Assembly (NCBI RefSeq): GCF_030506325.1
Contig: NZ_CP120683.1
Location: 2,790,001 to 2,854,000 of the forward strand
Direction of reading: 5' to 3'
Length of the DNA stretch: 64,000 bases
From: Tunicatimonas pelagia
GTDB lineage: Bacteria > Bacteroidota > Bacteroidia > Cytophagales > Cyclobacteriaceae
The position numbers were made by a program, and so were the translations under genes. Below, piece by piece: positions 10,301 through 19,106 of the stretch. The notes beneath the pieces are model-generated. The model saw only the letters and a program-made list of their open reading frames with translations, ran no database searches and was not told the DNA's origin. Position 1 is the stretch's first letter. Each line of letters starts with the position of its first letter.

Positions 10301-10540
10301 TTTGGTTTAGCTCCGCTGTTGCTCAATAATTCAATCAGTGCCCAGTTTATTAAGCCTACCGCTATTTCGGTAGCCTACGGCCTGGTTTTCGGCATTGTAC
10401 TTACGCTGTTTTTCTTGCCCGCGCTGATACTTTCTTTTCATAAACTGAAAGAATTCTATCACCTCAAAATCCGAAAAAAGGATGTAAAATCAGAGGAACT
10501 GGATGTAGTCTTCCGCGAAATGAAGCAACAAATTACCTAA
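7400..10540 (+). CDS. RND-family efflux pump, inner membrane permease (HAE1 type)
   Basis: 1046 residues, the normal length for AcrB-like pumps. TM1 begins at 'RPSLVNIFIGLIVVVGLFTL'. The TM4 proton-relay aspartates are present in 'GILVDDGVVVAENIYQHY'. Two large periplasmic loops and a repeated second half (TM7 near 'RRPWVPILGVVVAMVLSVFA') follow the family plan. 'NNGLVLISTYNEEL' in TM10 replaces the more common 'NAIVL'. Together with the adaptor and TolC it should export hydrophobic compounds in exchange for protons. It ends 99 bp before tolC, and that gap holds a strong hairpin (10554-10604). Confidence 0.93.
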   Translation: MKKIIEFLTQRPSLVNIFIGLIVVVGLFTLSSIRNTFFPSEPINFISVNVVYRGASPQEVEEEVINKIEDNLQGLKGILRVTSTATESNGNVRIEMKEDADVNEVLQDVNNAVDRITTFPSGTDTPVIRKEEPLNYTMTVSLVGDVGLATLKDYAKYMKDELILSPSLSQIAISGYPEEEIEVRVRENDLRAYELTFEEVSRAIQQTNLKASGGELETEDRNILIRLNSRDYYAKGLLNTVVKATPDGKAILLKDVAEVKNRFTDKPDATFINGQTAVTLKIFSRFQEDILDNAAYVTDYMQDFNEGHEGVEVVIVEDNSVGLNTTISTLTNNAWQGILLVLIVLGLFLHPRIAFWVAFKIPVALLGMFILSNFYGMTINQLSLFGTIVVLGILVDDGVVVAENIYQHYTNGKNRLQAAIDGTLEVVPAIVSSLTTTALAFSLFFFLDGQLGDYFSDISFVVCATLLIALLETLFFLPVHVARSKALGKDDKPWKLTQKTNESLIHFRDKVYVPIINFGVRRPWVPILGVVVAMVLSVFAIGSGTIKSTFFPAIDQDVITASLELPLGTDETLVNKRLAQMEEAVWKINERYSVQRDDSAQVVNYVERIIGPRSNEGKLNIYMMEGDARGIRSFEIAGAIRDEVGPIPEARNLAYGSIPVFGKPVSIALVGSDLEQLRDAKTQLRSYLEERSDLKDVTDTDQQGVPELAMELSPKARFLGLTEAQVFNQIRQGFFGLEVQSLQRGDEEVKVWMRYDEQDRRSVDQLENVRLRTPNGASYPMRELATFTDKTNVASINHQEGTREIRVEADVENLLVSVPGVLAEAEATVLKDIQQQFPSLRYTLEGEARLSSKTQNSSQAPSLIILVLMITVLMLNYRSLSKTLAILIILPFAFVGAAWGTFLHGIPFSIFSILGMIALWGILINNGLVLISTYNEELKKGNSVTESLKSAAISRFRPIVLTTITTVFGLAPLLLNNSISAQFIKPTAISVAYGLVFGIVLTLFFLPALILSFHKLKEFYHLKIRKKDVKSEELDVVFREMKQQIT

Positions 10541-10553
10541 AACCTAATGAGTG

Positions 10554-10604
10554 ATGACTAGTGATGAATGAATAATAAAATATCAGTCATTCATCACTAG
10601 TCAT
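10554..10604. repeat. 18-bp perfect inverted repeat, ATTCATC-type intergenic element
   Basis: Arms at 10554-10571 (ATGACTAGTGATGAATGA) and 10587-10604 are perfect reverse complements around a 15-nt AT-rich loop. They are followed by further ATTCATC/TCATTA units up to ~10632. The element lies between the pump and tolC genes. It could attenuate tolC transcription or stabilise the upstream mRNA; similar TCATTATTCAT-rich inverted sequences occur at 46205-46305 and 57620-57705. Confidence 0.7.
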
Positions 10605-10639
10605 TATTCATCAGTCATTATTCATTAATCATCACCACC

Positions 10640-11974
10640 ATGAACGCTATACGTATTTTTATTTTTTTCTGTCTCTTCAGTGCAGCTCCGGTTGTGTACG
10701 CTCAGGAGACACTGACCTTGGAAGAAGCGATTGATATGGCACTGACCAATAACCAGGAGATCGCTATTCAGCGTAAACAAACCGATATTGTTCGCAATAA
10801 TGTGTACAAGGGCAACGCCGGGTTGCTACCGACGATCAGCTTGATTGGTAACGGAAGTTACAGCAGTGGCAACACCGAAGTAACGCTTCGGACGTTCACC
10901 GAAAACCCTGCCCAGATTACCATTGACGAAGACAACGTCGTGACCGAACAGGCTTCAGCCGTAGTCCAGGCCGACTACGTATTGTTTGCTGGGTTTAGTG
11001 GTCAGTACCGCTATCGGTTGCTGGAACACGCGGCTACCATCAGTCGTTATCAGCAGGAAATACTGGTAAACAACACGGTGCTATCGGTAGCCGAGCTGTT
11101 CTTAGAAATCGCTAAACTTCAACGCCGGGAGGAACTGCTGCGTGAAACCATTGAGATTAGTCAGGAACGGCTGGCCAAAGTCAATGACCAGTTCGCCTTT
11201 GGTAAGGCCACCGGATTGGATATTCTAAGAGCAGAGACCGATCTGAACCAAGATCAAACCGCGCTGGATGATATACGCTTAGCTAAAAATAACCTGTTGA
11301 AAGACCTCAGCTTTCTAATTGGTCAACCCGCCGAATCTAACTACGCAGTGTCGGCGGTCTACCAACTACCCAAGGTAGTTACCCTGGATAGCTTGAAGCA
11401 ACAGGTGCTTCAGAGTAACCCCGAGCGTAAGCTACAGGCCGAAAGCATGATGGCTGCCCAAGATCAGCGAAAACTTACCCAAGCCAACCAGTACCCTCAG
11501 CTAAGTGCTTTTGCCAACTATGGTTACCAGTGGCAACGAAACGATGTGCAACAGTTGGCCGAGTTGCAAAATATTGGGTACACGGCTGGAGTCTCACTCC
11601 GCTACAACTTGTACCGGGGTGGACAAACCCGCCGGAACTTACAAAACGACCGACTGGCAATTGAGGCCGAAGAGGTTCGCTTACAGCAGGTGCGTGAGCG
11701 TTTGGTTAACCAAGCCATTAAAGAATATAGTACGCTGGAGTATCTGCAAGCGCAGTTGAGCCGGGAAAAAGAAAACCTAGACACGTTCACTGAGAGTTTT
11801 GGCCGAATGCAAGAACGGTACTACAATGGTAAAGCTACCTCGCTTGACATCCGAGATACCCAAACCGCTTTACTAAATGCGAACATCACCGTCAGTGATA
11901 TTCAAGCCGAAATTATTCAGTCGTTTATGCGACTCGAGAACTTACGCGGAGGACTGATAGGAACCACTCCCTAA
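10640..11974 (+). CDS. TolC-family outer membrane efflux protein
   Basis: 444 residues. A signal peptide (IFIFFCLFSAAPVVYAQ) is followed by 'LTLEEAIDMALTNNQEIAIQRKQ', the standard opening of the OEP domain. Two OEP repeats of coiled-coil helices follow, the second starting near 'VTLDSLKQQVLQSNPERKL'. 'FGKATGLDILRAETDL' and 'YNGKATSLDIRDTQTALLNANI' are the duplicated turn motifs. It provides the outer membrane channel for the RND pump encoded upstream. It is the last gene of the TetR-controlled set. Confidence 0.92.
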   Translation: MNAIRIFIFFCLFSAAPVVYAQETLTLEEAIDMALTNNQEIAIQRKQTDIVRNNVYKGNAGLLPTISLIGNGSYSSGNTEVTLRTFTENPAQITIDEDNVVTEQASAVVQADYVLFAGFSGQYRYRLLEHAATISRYQQEILVNNTVLSVAELFLEIAKLQRREELLRETIEISQERLAKVNDQFAFGKATGLDILRAETDLNQDQTALDDIRLAKNNLLKDLSFLIGQPAESNYAVSAVYQLPKVVTLDSLKQQVLQSNPERKLQAESMMAAQDQRKLTQANQYPQLSAFANYGYQWQRNDVQQLAELQNIGYTAGVSLRYNLYRGGQTRRNLQNDRLAIEAEEVRLQQVRERLVNQAIKEYSTLEYLQAQLSREKENLDTFTESFGRMQERYYNGKATSLDIRDTQTALLNANITVSDIQAEIIQSFMRLENLRGGLIGTTP

Positions 11975-12021
11975 ACAAGAAAGGTAGCGCATAATTTACT
12001 TAACCCGTATAATTAGCGATT

Positions 12022-12162
12022 ATGAAATCCACCGAATCAATTACTACTTTATCGATGCCCCAAAGCTATCAACAAGGATGGAAAACGGCTCAACAGCAAC
12101 TTGATCGTCAGCTTTATTTACGCCCGACTAAAGCGAAGGGTCGGGGCAAGACAGATCGTTAG
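12022..12162 (+). CDS. Small hypothetical ORF, 46 residues
   Basis: An ATG at 12022 opens a 46-residue frame ending at TAG 12160-12162. It encodes a Gln-rich, basic peptide (MPQSYQQGWKTAQQQLDRQL, then a tail rich in Lys, Arg and Gly). There is no signal peptide or membrane segment, and I recognise no family. It lies 47 bp after tolC and 68 bp before the cyclase gene on the same strand. Coding potential is suggested only by the clean frame and the gap it fills. It could equally be chance. Confidence 0.35.
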   Translation: MKSTESITTLSMPQSYQQGWKTAQQQLDRQLYLRPTKAKGRGKTDR

Positions 12163-12230
12163 CCTCAGCTTATATTTTCCAGGAATCTTCTCGGTAAAGC
12201 AACTATCACCACTTCTTTCATCGAATATTT

Positions 12231-13364
12231 ATGCTCTATTTGCTAAAAAAATACCCTAAGCAAACCGATACTGCCCTATTAATTCTAGGGTTTGTCATTG
12301 GTATGAATTTTTTAGCTTACGTTAAGTACGCCGGCGTAGATTGGCAATATTTCTACCAACTTCATCCTTCATTTCTGCTGATCACCCCTACGCTAGAAGG
12401 ATTAGTCTTGGGTACCACATTGGCCGTGATGGAGCATGTTCTCTTCAAGCGGTTTTACGTTAGGTTCAGCTACAGCCAAGCTTTGTTGATGCATATCATC
12501 ATCACTGCCATAGTTATTGTCATTACGTTGTTGGTGGGAGAAATTTTCAATCAGATAGTATTTAATAAACAAGATTGGGGCATAGCTCTACCCACCGCTT
12601 GGCAGTTTATACAGTCACCATTAAATGCTTCTCTATTTGCCTACTCACTGGCACTAGCAACGCTACTCAACTTTTTTCGACAGTTGGGTAACCACTTTGG
12701 CCATAGTATAATCTTGGACTTCATTACCGGAAAGTACGTTCGCCCTCAAGAGGAGCACCGGACTTTCATGTTTTTAGACCTCAATCAGTCTACCACCATC
12801 GCCGAGCAACTGGGGCACGTGAAGTACAGTCGCCTGTTGAATCAATGCTTCAACGATCTTTCAGAATTTATTTTACGCTACGAAGCAGATGTATACCAGT
12901 ACGTAGGCGATGAAGTCGTACTCACCTGGCATACTGACCAAACGAAAGAACCCATTGATATAGCTGGATTGTACTTTGATTTTCGGTCGAAACTCCGCCA
13001 GAATGCCGTTAGCTACCGCGAAAAATTTGGGGTAGCCCCTCAGTTCAAAGCTTCGGTGCACACCGGTTTGGTCTCTATCACTCGGGTCGGGCATCACCGT
13101 AAAACTCTAGCTTACCACGGTGATGTACTCAATACCGCGGCTCGCTTAATCAATATTTGCAGTAGGCTTAAGAAAGATTTACTAGTAACGGCTACCTCTG
13201 CTTCGTTCATCCAGCGTAGTCCCCAATATCGGGTAGATAACGTAGATACACTGCTGTTACGTGGTAAGCATAACACAACTCAAGTGTTTGAGGTGATACA
13301 GTTACTTGAGCCTTGGTCGGCTCAACTACAGGGTAATGCACCCTTATCTAACGCTGCCCTATGA
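12231..13364 (+). CDS. Membrane-bound class III adenylate/guanylate cyclase
   Basis: 377 residues. Four predicted membrane helices fill the first ~160 residues (e.g. TALLILGFVIGMNFLAYV, ALLMHIIITAIVIVITLLVG). A class III catalytic domain follows: 'FMFLDLNQSTTIAEQLGHVKY' carries the first metal-binding Asp, and 'VYQYVGDEVVLTW' the second. 'VHTGLVSITRVG' and 'AYHGDVLNTAARL' complete the fold. It should make a cyclic nucleotide at the inner membrane face, controlled by the membrane part. Such 4-TM cyclases are common in Bacteroidota. The Crp/Fnr gene at 22.9 kb is not an obvious partner, since that family type need not bind cAMP. Confidence 0.88.
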   Translation: MLYLLKKYPKQTDTALLILGFVIGMNFLAYVKYAGVDWQYFYQLHPSFLLITPTLEGLVLGTTLAVMEHVLFKRFYVRFSYSQALLMHIIITAIVIVITLLVGEIFNQIVFNKQDWGIALPTAWQFIQSPLNASLFAYSLALATLLNFFRQLGNHFGHSIILDFITGKYVRPQEEHRTFMFLDLNQSTTIAEQLGHVKYSRLLNQCFNDLSEFILRYEADVYQYVGDEVVLTWHTDQTKEPIDIAGLYFDFRSKLRQNAVSYREKFGVAPQFKASVHTGLVSITRVGHHRKTLAYHGDVLNTAARLINICSRLKKDLLVTATSASFIQRSPQYRVDNVDTLLLRGKHNTTQVFEVIQLLEPWSAQLQGNAPLSNAAL

Positions 13365-13423
13365 AAAGTCTTTACTTCACTATTTAATGACTGAAGCACA
13401 TTTACTTCATAATTCTGCTTTCT

Positions 13424-14785
13424 ATGAAACAAGAACCCATTGATATACTGCTTTCTCCTTTACGGCGCGTATTAGCGCACCCTTCTACAAGTGGTTTACT
13501 TCTATTGCTTATGGTAGTAGTCGCTATGATTTGGGCCAACTCACCTTGGGAAGCGGCCTATCATCATCTATGGGAGACTCACTTTACCATCGGATTTCCA
13601 GGTTTTTCACTGGATAAGAGCTTGCATCACTGGATCAATGATGGGTTAATGTCCATTTTCTTTTTTGTGGTTGGTCTGGAAATCAAACGAGAAATCATTA
13701 ATGGCGAACTATCCAGCTGGAAGCAAGCTTCGTTGCCAATTGCCGCAGCCGTAGGTGGCATGGTTATCCCTGCACTGCTCTATTTGGTTTTCAACTACGG
13801 TGGGGAAGGAGCTAGCGGATGGGGTATCCCAATGGCTACTGACATTGCATTTACCTTAGGCTTACTCTCACTAGTGGGTTCACGGGTGCCGCTTTCGCTC
13901 AAGATATTCATCACTGCCCTAGCTACAGTTGACGATATTGGTGCGGTGTTAGTTATTGCTATTTTCTATACCCCGGACGTCGATTTTGTACACCTCGCTT
14001 TGGCTGGTGCTTGCCTGTTAGTGATGCTCAGCGGCAACCTGTTAGGCATTCGGAATGTCTGGTTCTACCTATTCTTTGGCATAGTAGGCTTGTGGACAGG
14101 TATGTTATTGTCGGGAGTACACGCCACACTAGCTGGGGTATTGGCTGCGCTCACTATCCCAGCCCGGGTGAAAGTGGAGGAGCAGGAGTATCATCATCTA
14201 CTAAAAAGCTGGTCGAGGCACTTTGCTCAAGCACCTTCCATTGGTGGCCCGCTCATCTCTAGCGACCAGCTGCATATTACCTTAGAGGTGGTCAAGGGAA
14301 GTGTGCGAGCCACCCCACCCTTACAGCGACTGGAGCACGTTATGGCCCCACTGGTTACTTTCGGAGTAATGCCTCTGTTTGCTCTAGCCAACGCTGGCGT
14401 GAGCATCAAAGGTGATATACTAGCCATGCTAGCTCATCCGGTGAGTCTGGGTATCATCGTAGGCTTGGTGGTTGGAAAAATTGGAGGAATCTGGCTGTTT
14501 TCCCGCATTATGGCCACCGCTGGTTGGGGACGTCTGCCCAAGAGTAGCAACTGGTCACAAATGGGAGGAGTAGGTATGATGGCTGGTATCGGCTTCACCA
14601 TGTCGCTCTTCATTGCCGAGATGGCCTTTACCGACCCAGTACTAGTGCAACACGCCAAGATTGGCATATTAACTGCTTCTTTTCTGGCCGCCGTGACGGG
14701 TATGTTGTGGCTATACTTTCTACCGACTCGGCCTACTAGTGCTCGACATTCCCCACGTCCAATGGCTAAAAAGTATGCCCAATAA
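13424..14785 (+). CDS. nhaA: Na+/H+ antiporter NhaA
   Basis: 453 residues, longer than the ~390 of Escherichia coli NhaA because of an inserted cytoplasmic loop near residues 245-300. The ion-binding motifs are visible: 'MATDIAFTLGLLSLVG' (Asp of TM4), 'ALATVDDIGAVLVIAIFY' (the Asp pair of TM5) and 'VVGKIGGIWLFS' (the Lys of TM10). It exchanges sodium for protons at the inner membrane and is common in marine Bacteroidota. It stands 59 bp after the cyclase gene and may be cotranscribed. The short C-terminal tail is basic. Confidence 0.95.
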   Translation: MKQEPIDILLSPLRRVLAHPSTSGLLLLLMVVVAMIWANSPWEAAYHHLWETHFTIGFPGFSLDKSLHHWINDGLMSIFFFVVGLEIKREIINGELSSWKQASLPIAAAVGGMVIPALLYLVFNYGGEGASGWGIPMATDIAFTLGLLSLVGSRVPLSLKIFITALATVDDIGAVLVIAIFYTPDVDFVHLALAGACLLVMLSGNLLGIRNVWFYLFFGIVGLWTGMLLSGVHATLAGVLAALTIPARVKVEEQEYHHLLKSWSRHFAQAPSIGGPLISSDQLHITLEVVKGSVRATPPLQRLEHVMAPLVTFGVMPLFALANAGVSIKGDILAMLAHPVSLGIIVGLVVGKIGGIWLFSRIMATAGWGRLPKSSNWSQMGGVGMMAGIGFTMSLFIAEMAFTDPVLVQHAKIGILTASFLAAVTGMLWLYFLPTRPTSARHSPRPMAKKYAQ

Positions 14786-15008
14786 TTTCTGTGTTTCAAT
14801 GACCTTTAATTTACGCATAATGAAAACCTTGCTACTGCTGATCCGTACGCCAAAGCACAGTGGGCTGCTATTTAATAGCATTTTGGTAGGCTTAACTAAT
14901 TTAACTCTACACATCAATAATTCTTTAACCTATTACTGGTTTTACCTTAAGGCTTTTTCATCCAGCTCTTTAGTATAAGTGTCGTATAATTAGCCTTGAT
15001 TTTTTACT

Positions 15009-16175
15009 ATGCCTAAGCAGTTTCTTAGAAAGGTTCTCTACTTCGGATATACACTATGCTTCGGATTACTAATTCCCTACTTAGGTACAGCTCAGTCCAT
15101 TGATCGGTTGGTTGATTTTTTTACCCTTCAGCCTAACCAGCGAGCCGCTCGGCAGGATACTAGCCTATACCCAGCTAAACTAATTTTAACTCCGTTGGTC
15201 GCTTTTTCACCCGAAACCAGCTTAGAGTTCGGGGTTGGAGCTAAGTACTTGTTTAAGTTCCGAGGATCAGGTTCGGAAACCCGCACCTCCAATATGCCAC
15301 TTTCGGCAACTTACACCCTCAACAATCAGGTGTTGCTATTTTCCGGATTTTCCATTTTCTCCAATCAAGAACGCTATATGCTGACGGGTAACCTACGGTT
15401 CCGCGTGTTTCCTCAGTATTTTTACGGTATTGGTCGTGACAGTCCTTCATCGGCGGAAGAGGAATACTCATTTACCCAGGTAACCATTGAACCGATTTTA
15501 CTCAAACAGACTTGGCTACGTTATCTATTTGTAGGAGGCGGGATGCGCTATAACTATATCGGTAATATGGAGTTTGAGGCGGAAAGCGTACTAGCCGAGA
15601 GTGACATTTTGGGGGCAGATGGCTCTACTTCCGTAGGTGTTGAAGCCTCAGTAGTTTACGACAATCGGGATAATATTCTTACTGCTCACCGAGGGTGGTA
15701 CGTTTATTTGACACACGGTTTCTACGAATCATGGTTGGGAAGCAGCGCTACCTTTCAGTTAACCCGGTTCGATGCCCGCCGATTTATTCCACTCCCCGAC
15801 CGCAGAAGTGTGCTGGCGTTACAACTACTAGCAACTTTTTCATTTGGCGATGTGCCGCTGAATGAGCTAGGCGCACTGGGTGGGGATCAGATTATGCGAG
15901 GATACTACGACGGACGGTTTGTTGACAATCATCTGTTAGCACTTCAGGCCGAGTATCGGTTTAAAATATTGGGTCGGTTAGGTGCCGTAGTATTTGCTGG
16001 AGCCGGCGATGTGGTTTCGCAAACCCGGGATTTTCGGCTAGGAAACTTTCGCCCCACTGTGGGAGCTGGATTACGCTTTTTAATTGACCCACGAGAAGAT
16101 TTAAATATTCGCTTTGACTACGGCATCGGGCGTAGTACCCAGAACTACTACTTTCAGGTGGGCGAAGCATTCTAA
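15009..16175 (+). CDS. BamA/TamA-family (Omp85-like) outer membrane protein
   Basis: 388 residues. The signal peptide is 'LYFGYTLCFGLLIPYLGTAQS'. The rest alternates strand-like segments: 'AKLILTPLVAFSPETSLEFGVGAKYLFKF' near the start and 'GGDQIMRGYYDGRFVDNHLLALQAEYRF' near residue 295. The latter is the (V/I)RG(Y/F) loop-6 region typical of Omp85 barrels. It ends in Phe (VGEAF). No POTRA repeats are present, so this is a barrel-only member, possibly the membrane part of a secretion or surface-antigen system. No partner gene is adjacent. Confidence 0.82.
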   Translation: MPKQFLRKVLYFGYTLCFGLLIPYLGTAQSIDRLVDFFTLQPNQRAARQDTSLYPAKLILTPLVAFSPETSLEFGVGAKYLFKFRGSGSETRTSNMPLSATYTLNNQVLLFSGFSIFSNQERYMLTGNLRFRVFPQYFYGIGRDSPSSAEEEYSFTQVTIEPILLKQTWLRYLFVGGGMRYNYIGNMEFEAESVLAESDILGADGSTSVGVEASVVYDNRDNILTAHRGWYVYLTHGFYESWLGSSATFQLTRFDARRFIPLPDRRSVLALQLLATFSFGDVPLNELGALGGDQIMRGYYDGRFVDNHLLALQAEYRFKILGRLGAVVFAGAGDVVSQTRDFRLGNFRPTVGAGLRFLIDPREDLNIRFDYGIGRSTQNYYFQVGEAF

Positions 16176-16228
16176 ATCGTAGAGATCATGAAAAACAGAG
16201 CCAACCGTAAATCAAACCCCAAACAACA

Positions 16229-16882
16229 ATGAGTTTCTACCAAGTATTTGACTTTTTGCGTGACCTGAACAAAAATAATAACAAAGCCTGGATGGACGAA
16301 CACCGCGGGCGCTACCATGAAGTACGCGACTTTATGCTTGGCTGGATTGAAAATCTGGACAAACGGCTTCAGGAAATTGATCTCGGTTACATGCCGACTC
16401 CAGCTAAGAAGGCGATTAGCCGCATCAATAATAATTTGGTATACAAGCCCAATGCTCCCACTTACCGCGATCATTTTGGGGCAGAAATGAATAAAGCGAA
16501 AGACAAAAGTGGTTTTTACGTTCACATGAGCCTGAACGGCAGTTTTATCGGCGGTGGGTTCTATAATCCTTCCAAAGATCAACTGGATAGCATCCGCGAT
16601 GCGATTGATTACAATGGTGAAGAGCTCAAGAAGATCATCTCCAAAAAATCGTTCGTTGAAACGTTTGGAGAAATGAGTGACAAGGATGCACTAAAAACGG
16701 CACCCAAAGGCTTTGCTCAAGACCATAAGCATATTGATTTGCTACGGATGAAAAGTTTTGCCGTAATGCACACGATTACCCAAAAAGAAATCATGGCCGA
16801 TAATTTCACTGATAAAGTAGTGAAAGTGTACCAAGAGATAGTACCGTTTAATCAGTATCTGGAAAAAGCGGTGAGTGTCTGA
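16229..16882 (+). CDS. DUF2461-family protein
   Basis: 217 residues, cytoplasmic, no signal. 'VFDFLRDLNKNNNKAWMDEHR' at the start and 'RINNNLVYKPNAPTYRDHFGAEM' near residue 72 are hallmarks of DUF2461 (YcaQ-unrelated, TIGR02453-type) proteins. 'SGFYVHMSLNGSFIGGGFYNPS' is the conserved Gly-rich core. Function is not established. It begins 53 bp after the Omp85-like gene and is followed by an AraC gene 37 bp later; all are on the plus strand, but I see no functional link. Confidence 0.85.
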   Translation: MSFYQVFDFLRDLNKNNNKAWMDEHRGRYHEVRDFMLGWIENLDKRLQEIDLGYMPTPAKKAISRINNNLVYKPNAPTYRDHFGAEMNKAKDKSGFYVHMSLNGSFIGGGFYNPSKDQLDSIRDAIDYNGEELKKIISKKSFVETFGEMSDKDALKTAPKGFAQDHKHIDLLRMKSFAVMHTITQKEIMADNFTDKVVKVYQEIVPFNQYLEKAVSV

Positions 16883-16919
16883 ACAACAAATCTAACCATC
16901 CTCTTTCAATAGTCACGTC

Positions 16920-17807
16920 ATGTCTTTTGTTACCCAGTTTTCTTCTATGCGCGACTACGCTGAGCGCATGAAATTGCCCATTAGGCCTGAGGTAGATAAT
17001 TTCGCTATTTTCGACTTTGCTGATTTACCTCCGTTGGCTAACGTTTCGCTCACAAGCTACCAGCAGCACTTCTTTGAAATTACCCTAGAAATTACACCCA
17101 TGTGTTCGCTTCAGGTAGATGCGTTTCATTTTCCTGCCAGCGGACATCGTATCTCTTTCATTCGGCCTTCCTGTCTACTTTCACTTCAACAACCGGCAGA
17201 CATCACCGGAAGAGGCTTTACCGTATTTATTGGTCAAAAGATAATAGAAGAACTCTTTCTCACTACGCGCTCTTTGGGTATATCTCCCCTTTTTGATCCT
17301 ACCCGTTCGCCAGTTATCTCTTTGACTTCTAAGCTATTACACGAAATAACGGATATCTTTGCACAGCTATACTACGAGTACACCGAATACGGTGCAGCCG
17401 GCAAAACTATTCTTAGAGCATATCTGGGCATTTTGTTAGAAAAAGTGGCTCGCCACTGTGCTTCCACAACGAAACTTCCGTCGGTTTCACGGGCTGCCGA
17501 ACTCACGGCTAACTTTCATCGATTCTGTCAGCGTCATTTTCGGACCCACCGAACAGTGAAAGATATTGCTTCGGAAATGAATGTATCGCCCAAGTACCTT
17601 TCGGAAGTAGTGAGTCGTACCACTGGCCAGAAGGCACTGAGTATTCTCAACCGCTACCGGATTGATCACGCAAAAGCGCTTCTACTCCAGACAACACTTA
17701 GTCCAACCGAAGTGGCTTACCACCTTAATTTCGAGCATCCCAACTACTTTTTCACACTGTTTAAACAAACTATCGGTCTAACCCCTCGGCAATTCCGGTA
17801 TATGTAG
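16920..17807 (+). CDS. AraC-family transcriptional regulator
   Basis: 295 residues. The N-terminal ~185 residues form a cupin-like sensing region (SFIRPSCLLSLQQPADITGRGFTVFIG). The C-terminal AraC/XylS double helix-turn-helix includes 'TVKDIASEMNVSPKYLSEVV' and 'LSPTEVAYHLNFEHPNYFFTLFKQTIGLTPRQFR'. It likely activates a nearby gene; the NTF2-like gene 119 bp downstream is a candidate target. No effector can be predicted from the sequence. Confidence 0.9.
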   Translation: MSFVTQFSSMRDYAERMKLPIRPEVDNFAIFDFADLPPLANVSLTSYQQHFFEITLEITPMCSLQVDAFHFPASGHRISFIRPSCLLSLQQPADITGRGFTVFIGQKIIEELFLTTRSLGISPLFDPTRSPVISLTSKLLHEITDIFAQLYYEYTEYGAAGKTILRAYLGILLEKVARHCASTTKLPSVSRAAELTANFHRFCQRHFRTHRTVKDIASEMNVSPKYLSEVVSRTTGQKALSILNRYRIDHAKALLLQTTLSPTEVAYHLNFEHPNYFFTLFKQTIGLTPRQFRYM

Positions 17808-17926
17808 AGTATTATCCGACTTTTCCGAATAAAGCCTCTGCTTGTGCCTGTATATCTTTATGAAACGCCTTGGTAGTTTCCTGGGCTATTAATCTATCTT
17901 AAGTATTCATACTAATTAGTTTAATC

Positions 17927-18424
17927 ATGAATGATACCCATCAAGCATCGAATCAAGAACAAGTATTGCGCCAGATGATCGAGCAAGACTACGCTTCGCT
18001 CTGGACTAAAACAGCTAAGAACCCTCTAGATATGGCTCAAGCTACTGAGGTATACCTCACTACCAAAGAACTTGTAGTAATCGACCCAGATTTAGGAATG
18101 GCCGACCCTGGTGCTCCTTCCCGAGCTGTAAGTTACGAGACTATTTTCCCGCTATGGTCGCGCATGTGGGAGTTTGTAGAAGAAGGGGGAATTACAAGTG
18201 TATTTAATATAAACATTCACCTATACTCGGAACAAGCCTTTGCAGCCTTTGATGCGACCGGAGAGATGAAATTTAAGAACGGCGAACAGGTATCACTCTT
18301 CCGTAATGTTACGCAGTGGTGGGTATACACTTCAGCGGGATGGCGCATTCGCTACGAACATGTATCGGAAGGAAAGCCAGCTGGTGAAGGGCAAGTGAAA
18401 ACTAGCCCTGAAAATGTTGTCTGA
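17927..18424 (+). CDS. NTF2-like / SnoaL-type nuclear-transport-factor-2 fold protein
   Basis: 165 residues, no signal peptide. An N-terminal helix (EQVLRQMIEQDYASLWTKTA) and a beta sheet ending in 'VSLFRNVTQWWVYTSAGWRIRYEHVSE' fit the NTF2-like fold used by SnoaL/DUF4440 proteins. These are small ligand-binding or isomerase-type proteins whose activity cannot be read from sequence. Its 3' end overlaps the 3' end of the convergent response regulator gene by 23 bp (18402-18424), so both C-termini share DNA on opposite strands. Confidence 0.65.
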   Translation: MNDTHQASNQEQVLRQMIEQDYASLWTKTAKNPLDMAQATEVYLTTKELVVIDPDLGMADPGAPSRAVSYETIFPLWSRMWEFVEEGGITSVFNINIHLYSEQAFAAFDATGEMKFKNGEQVSLFRNVTQWWVYTSAGWRIRYEHVSEGKPAGEGQVKTSPENVV

Positions 18425-19106
18425 CTGACTCACGGTACTGCTCTCCAATGGGAAGCTCTTGTCGACTAATTTCTACATCCTGTTTAGTGTAAGCCGTGAT
18501 TTGGTTAACATTGACGATGTATGAACGATGAATCCTCAAAAAGCGATCGTCTAGCAGTTTTTGAAATGCCGAGATACTGTACTTGACGGTGTGTTTCTCA
18601 TCAACGCAATGAATAGTGATATAGTCTTTACGACTCTCAACGTATAAAATACTATCTAGCAATAGCTTTACTTGCTTCCGATCTTTCCTAATAAAGATAT
18701 GGTCTTTTCGTACTACTTCGCCGGGCAGGGCGGTAGTTGGAGGCACTTCCGGTTGCTGACTCAAAAATTTCTCAGTGGCCTTGAAAAGACGCTCAAAGGT
18801 GATTGGTTTTAGTAGGTAGTCAACGGCATTTAGCTCAAACCCATCGAGCGCGTAGTCTCGGTAAGCAGTTGTAAAAATGACCTTCGGTTGGTGCAACAGA
18901 TTTTTGAAAAATTCCGTCCCCTTCATTAGCGGCATCTCAATGTCTAAAAAAAGAAGGTCAATCGTATGTTGTTGTAACACCTTTCGGGCTTCCAGGGCGC
19001 TGGCGCAGGTGGCGACTACCTCAAAATCGGGTAACTGGGCTAAATGGGTCACAATGAGTTCACGAGCCAATTCTTCGTCATCAATAACTAAACAAGCGTA
19101 CGTCAT
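18402..19106 (-). CDS. LytTR-type response regulator
   Basis: 234 residues from the ATG at 19106 (MTYACLVIDDEELAREL); a further upstream in-frame start would add nine residues. A receiver domain has acidic residues 'IDDEE', the phosphoacceptor Asp in 'LLFLDIEMPLMKG', and Lys in 'LLKPITFERLF'. A LytTR DNA-binding domain follows ('ILYVESRKDYITIHC', 'FLRIHRSYIVNVNQI'). Its start overlaps the stop of the sensor kinase gene by 4 bp (ATGA), so the two are translationally coupled. Together they resemble LytS/LytR-like pairs that in Bacteroidota control nearby envelope genes. Confidence 0.93.
   Translation of the reverse strand: MTYACLVIDDEELARELIVTHLAQLPDFEVVATCASALEARKVLQQHTIDLLFLDIEMPLMKGTEFFKNLLHQPKVIFTTAYRDYALDGFELNAVDYLLKPITFERLFKATEKFLSQQPEVPPTTALPGEVVRKDHIFIRKDRKQVKLLLDSILYVESRKDYITIHCVDEKHTVKYSISAFQKLLDDRFLRIHRSYIVNVNQITAYTKQDVEISRQELPIGEQYRESVRQHFQG

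Noticed and set aside
10546-10634. Possible CRISPR-like array of ATTCATC units
   Set aside because: Units are short, contiguous and inverted rather than separated by unique spacers; no cas genes are present.
14739-14978. 79-residue plus-strand ORF overlapping the end of nhaA
   Set aside because: It starts inside nhaA in another frame, has no family features, and its hydrophobic part is AT-driven low-complexity sequence.
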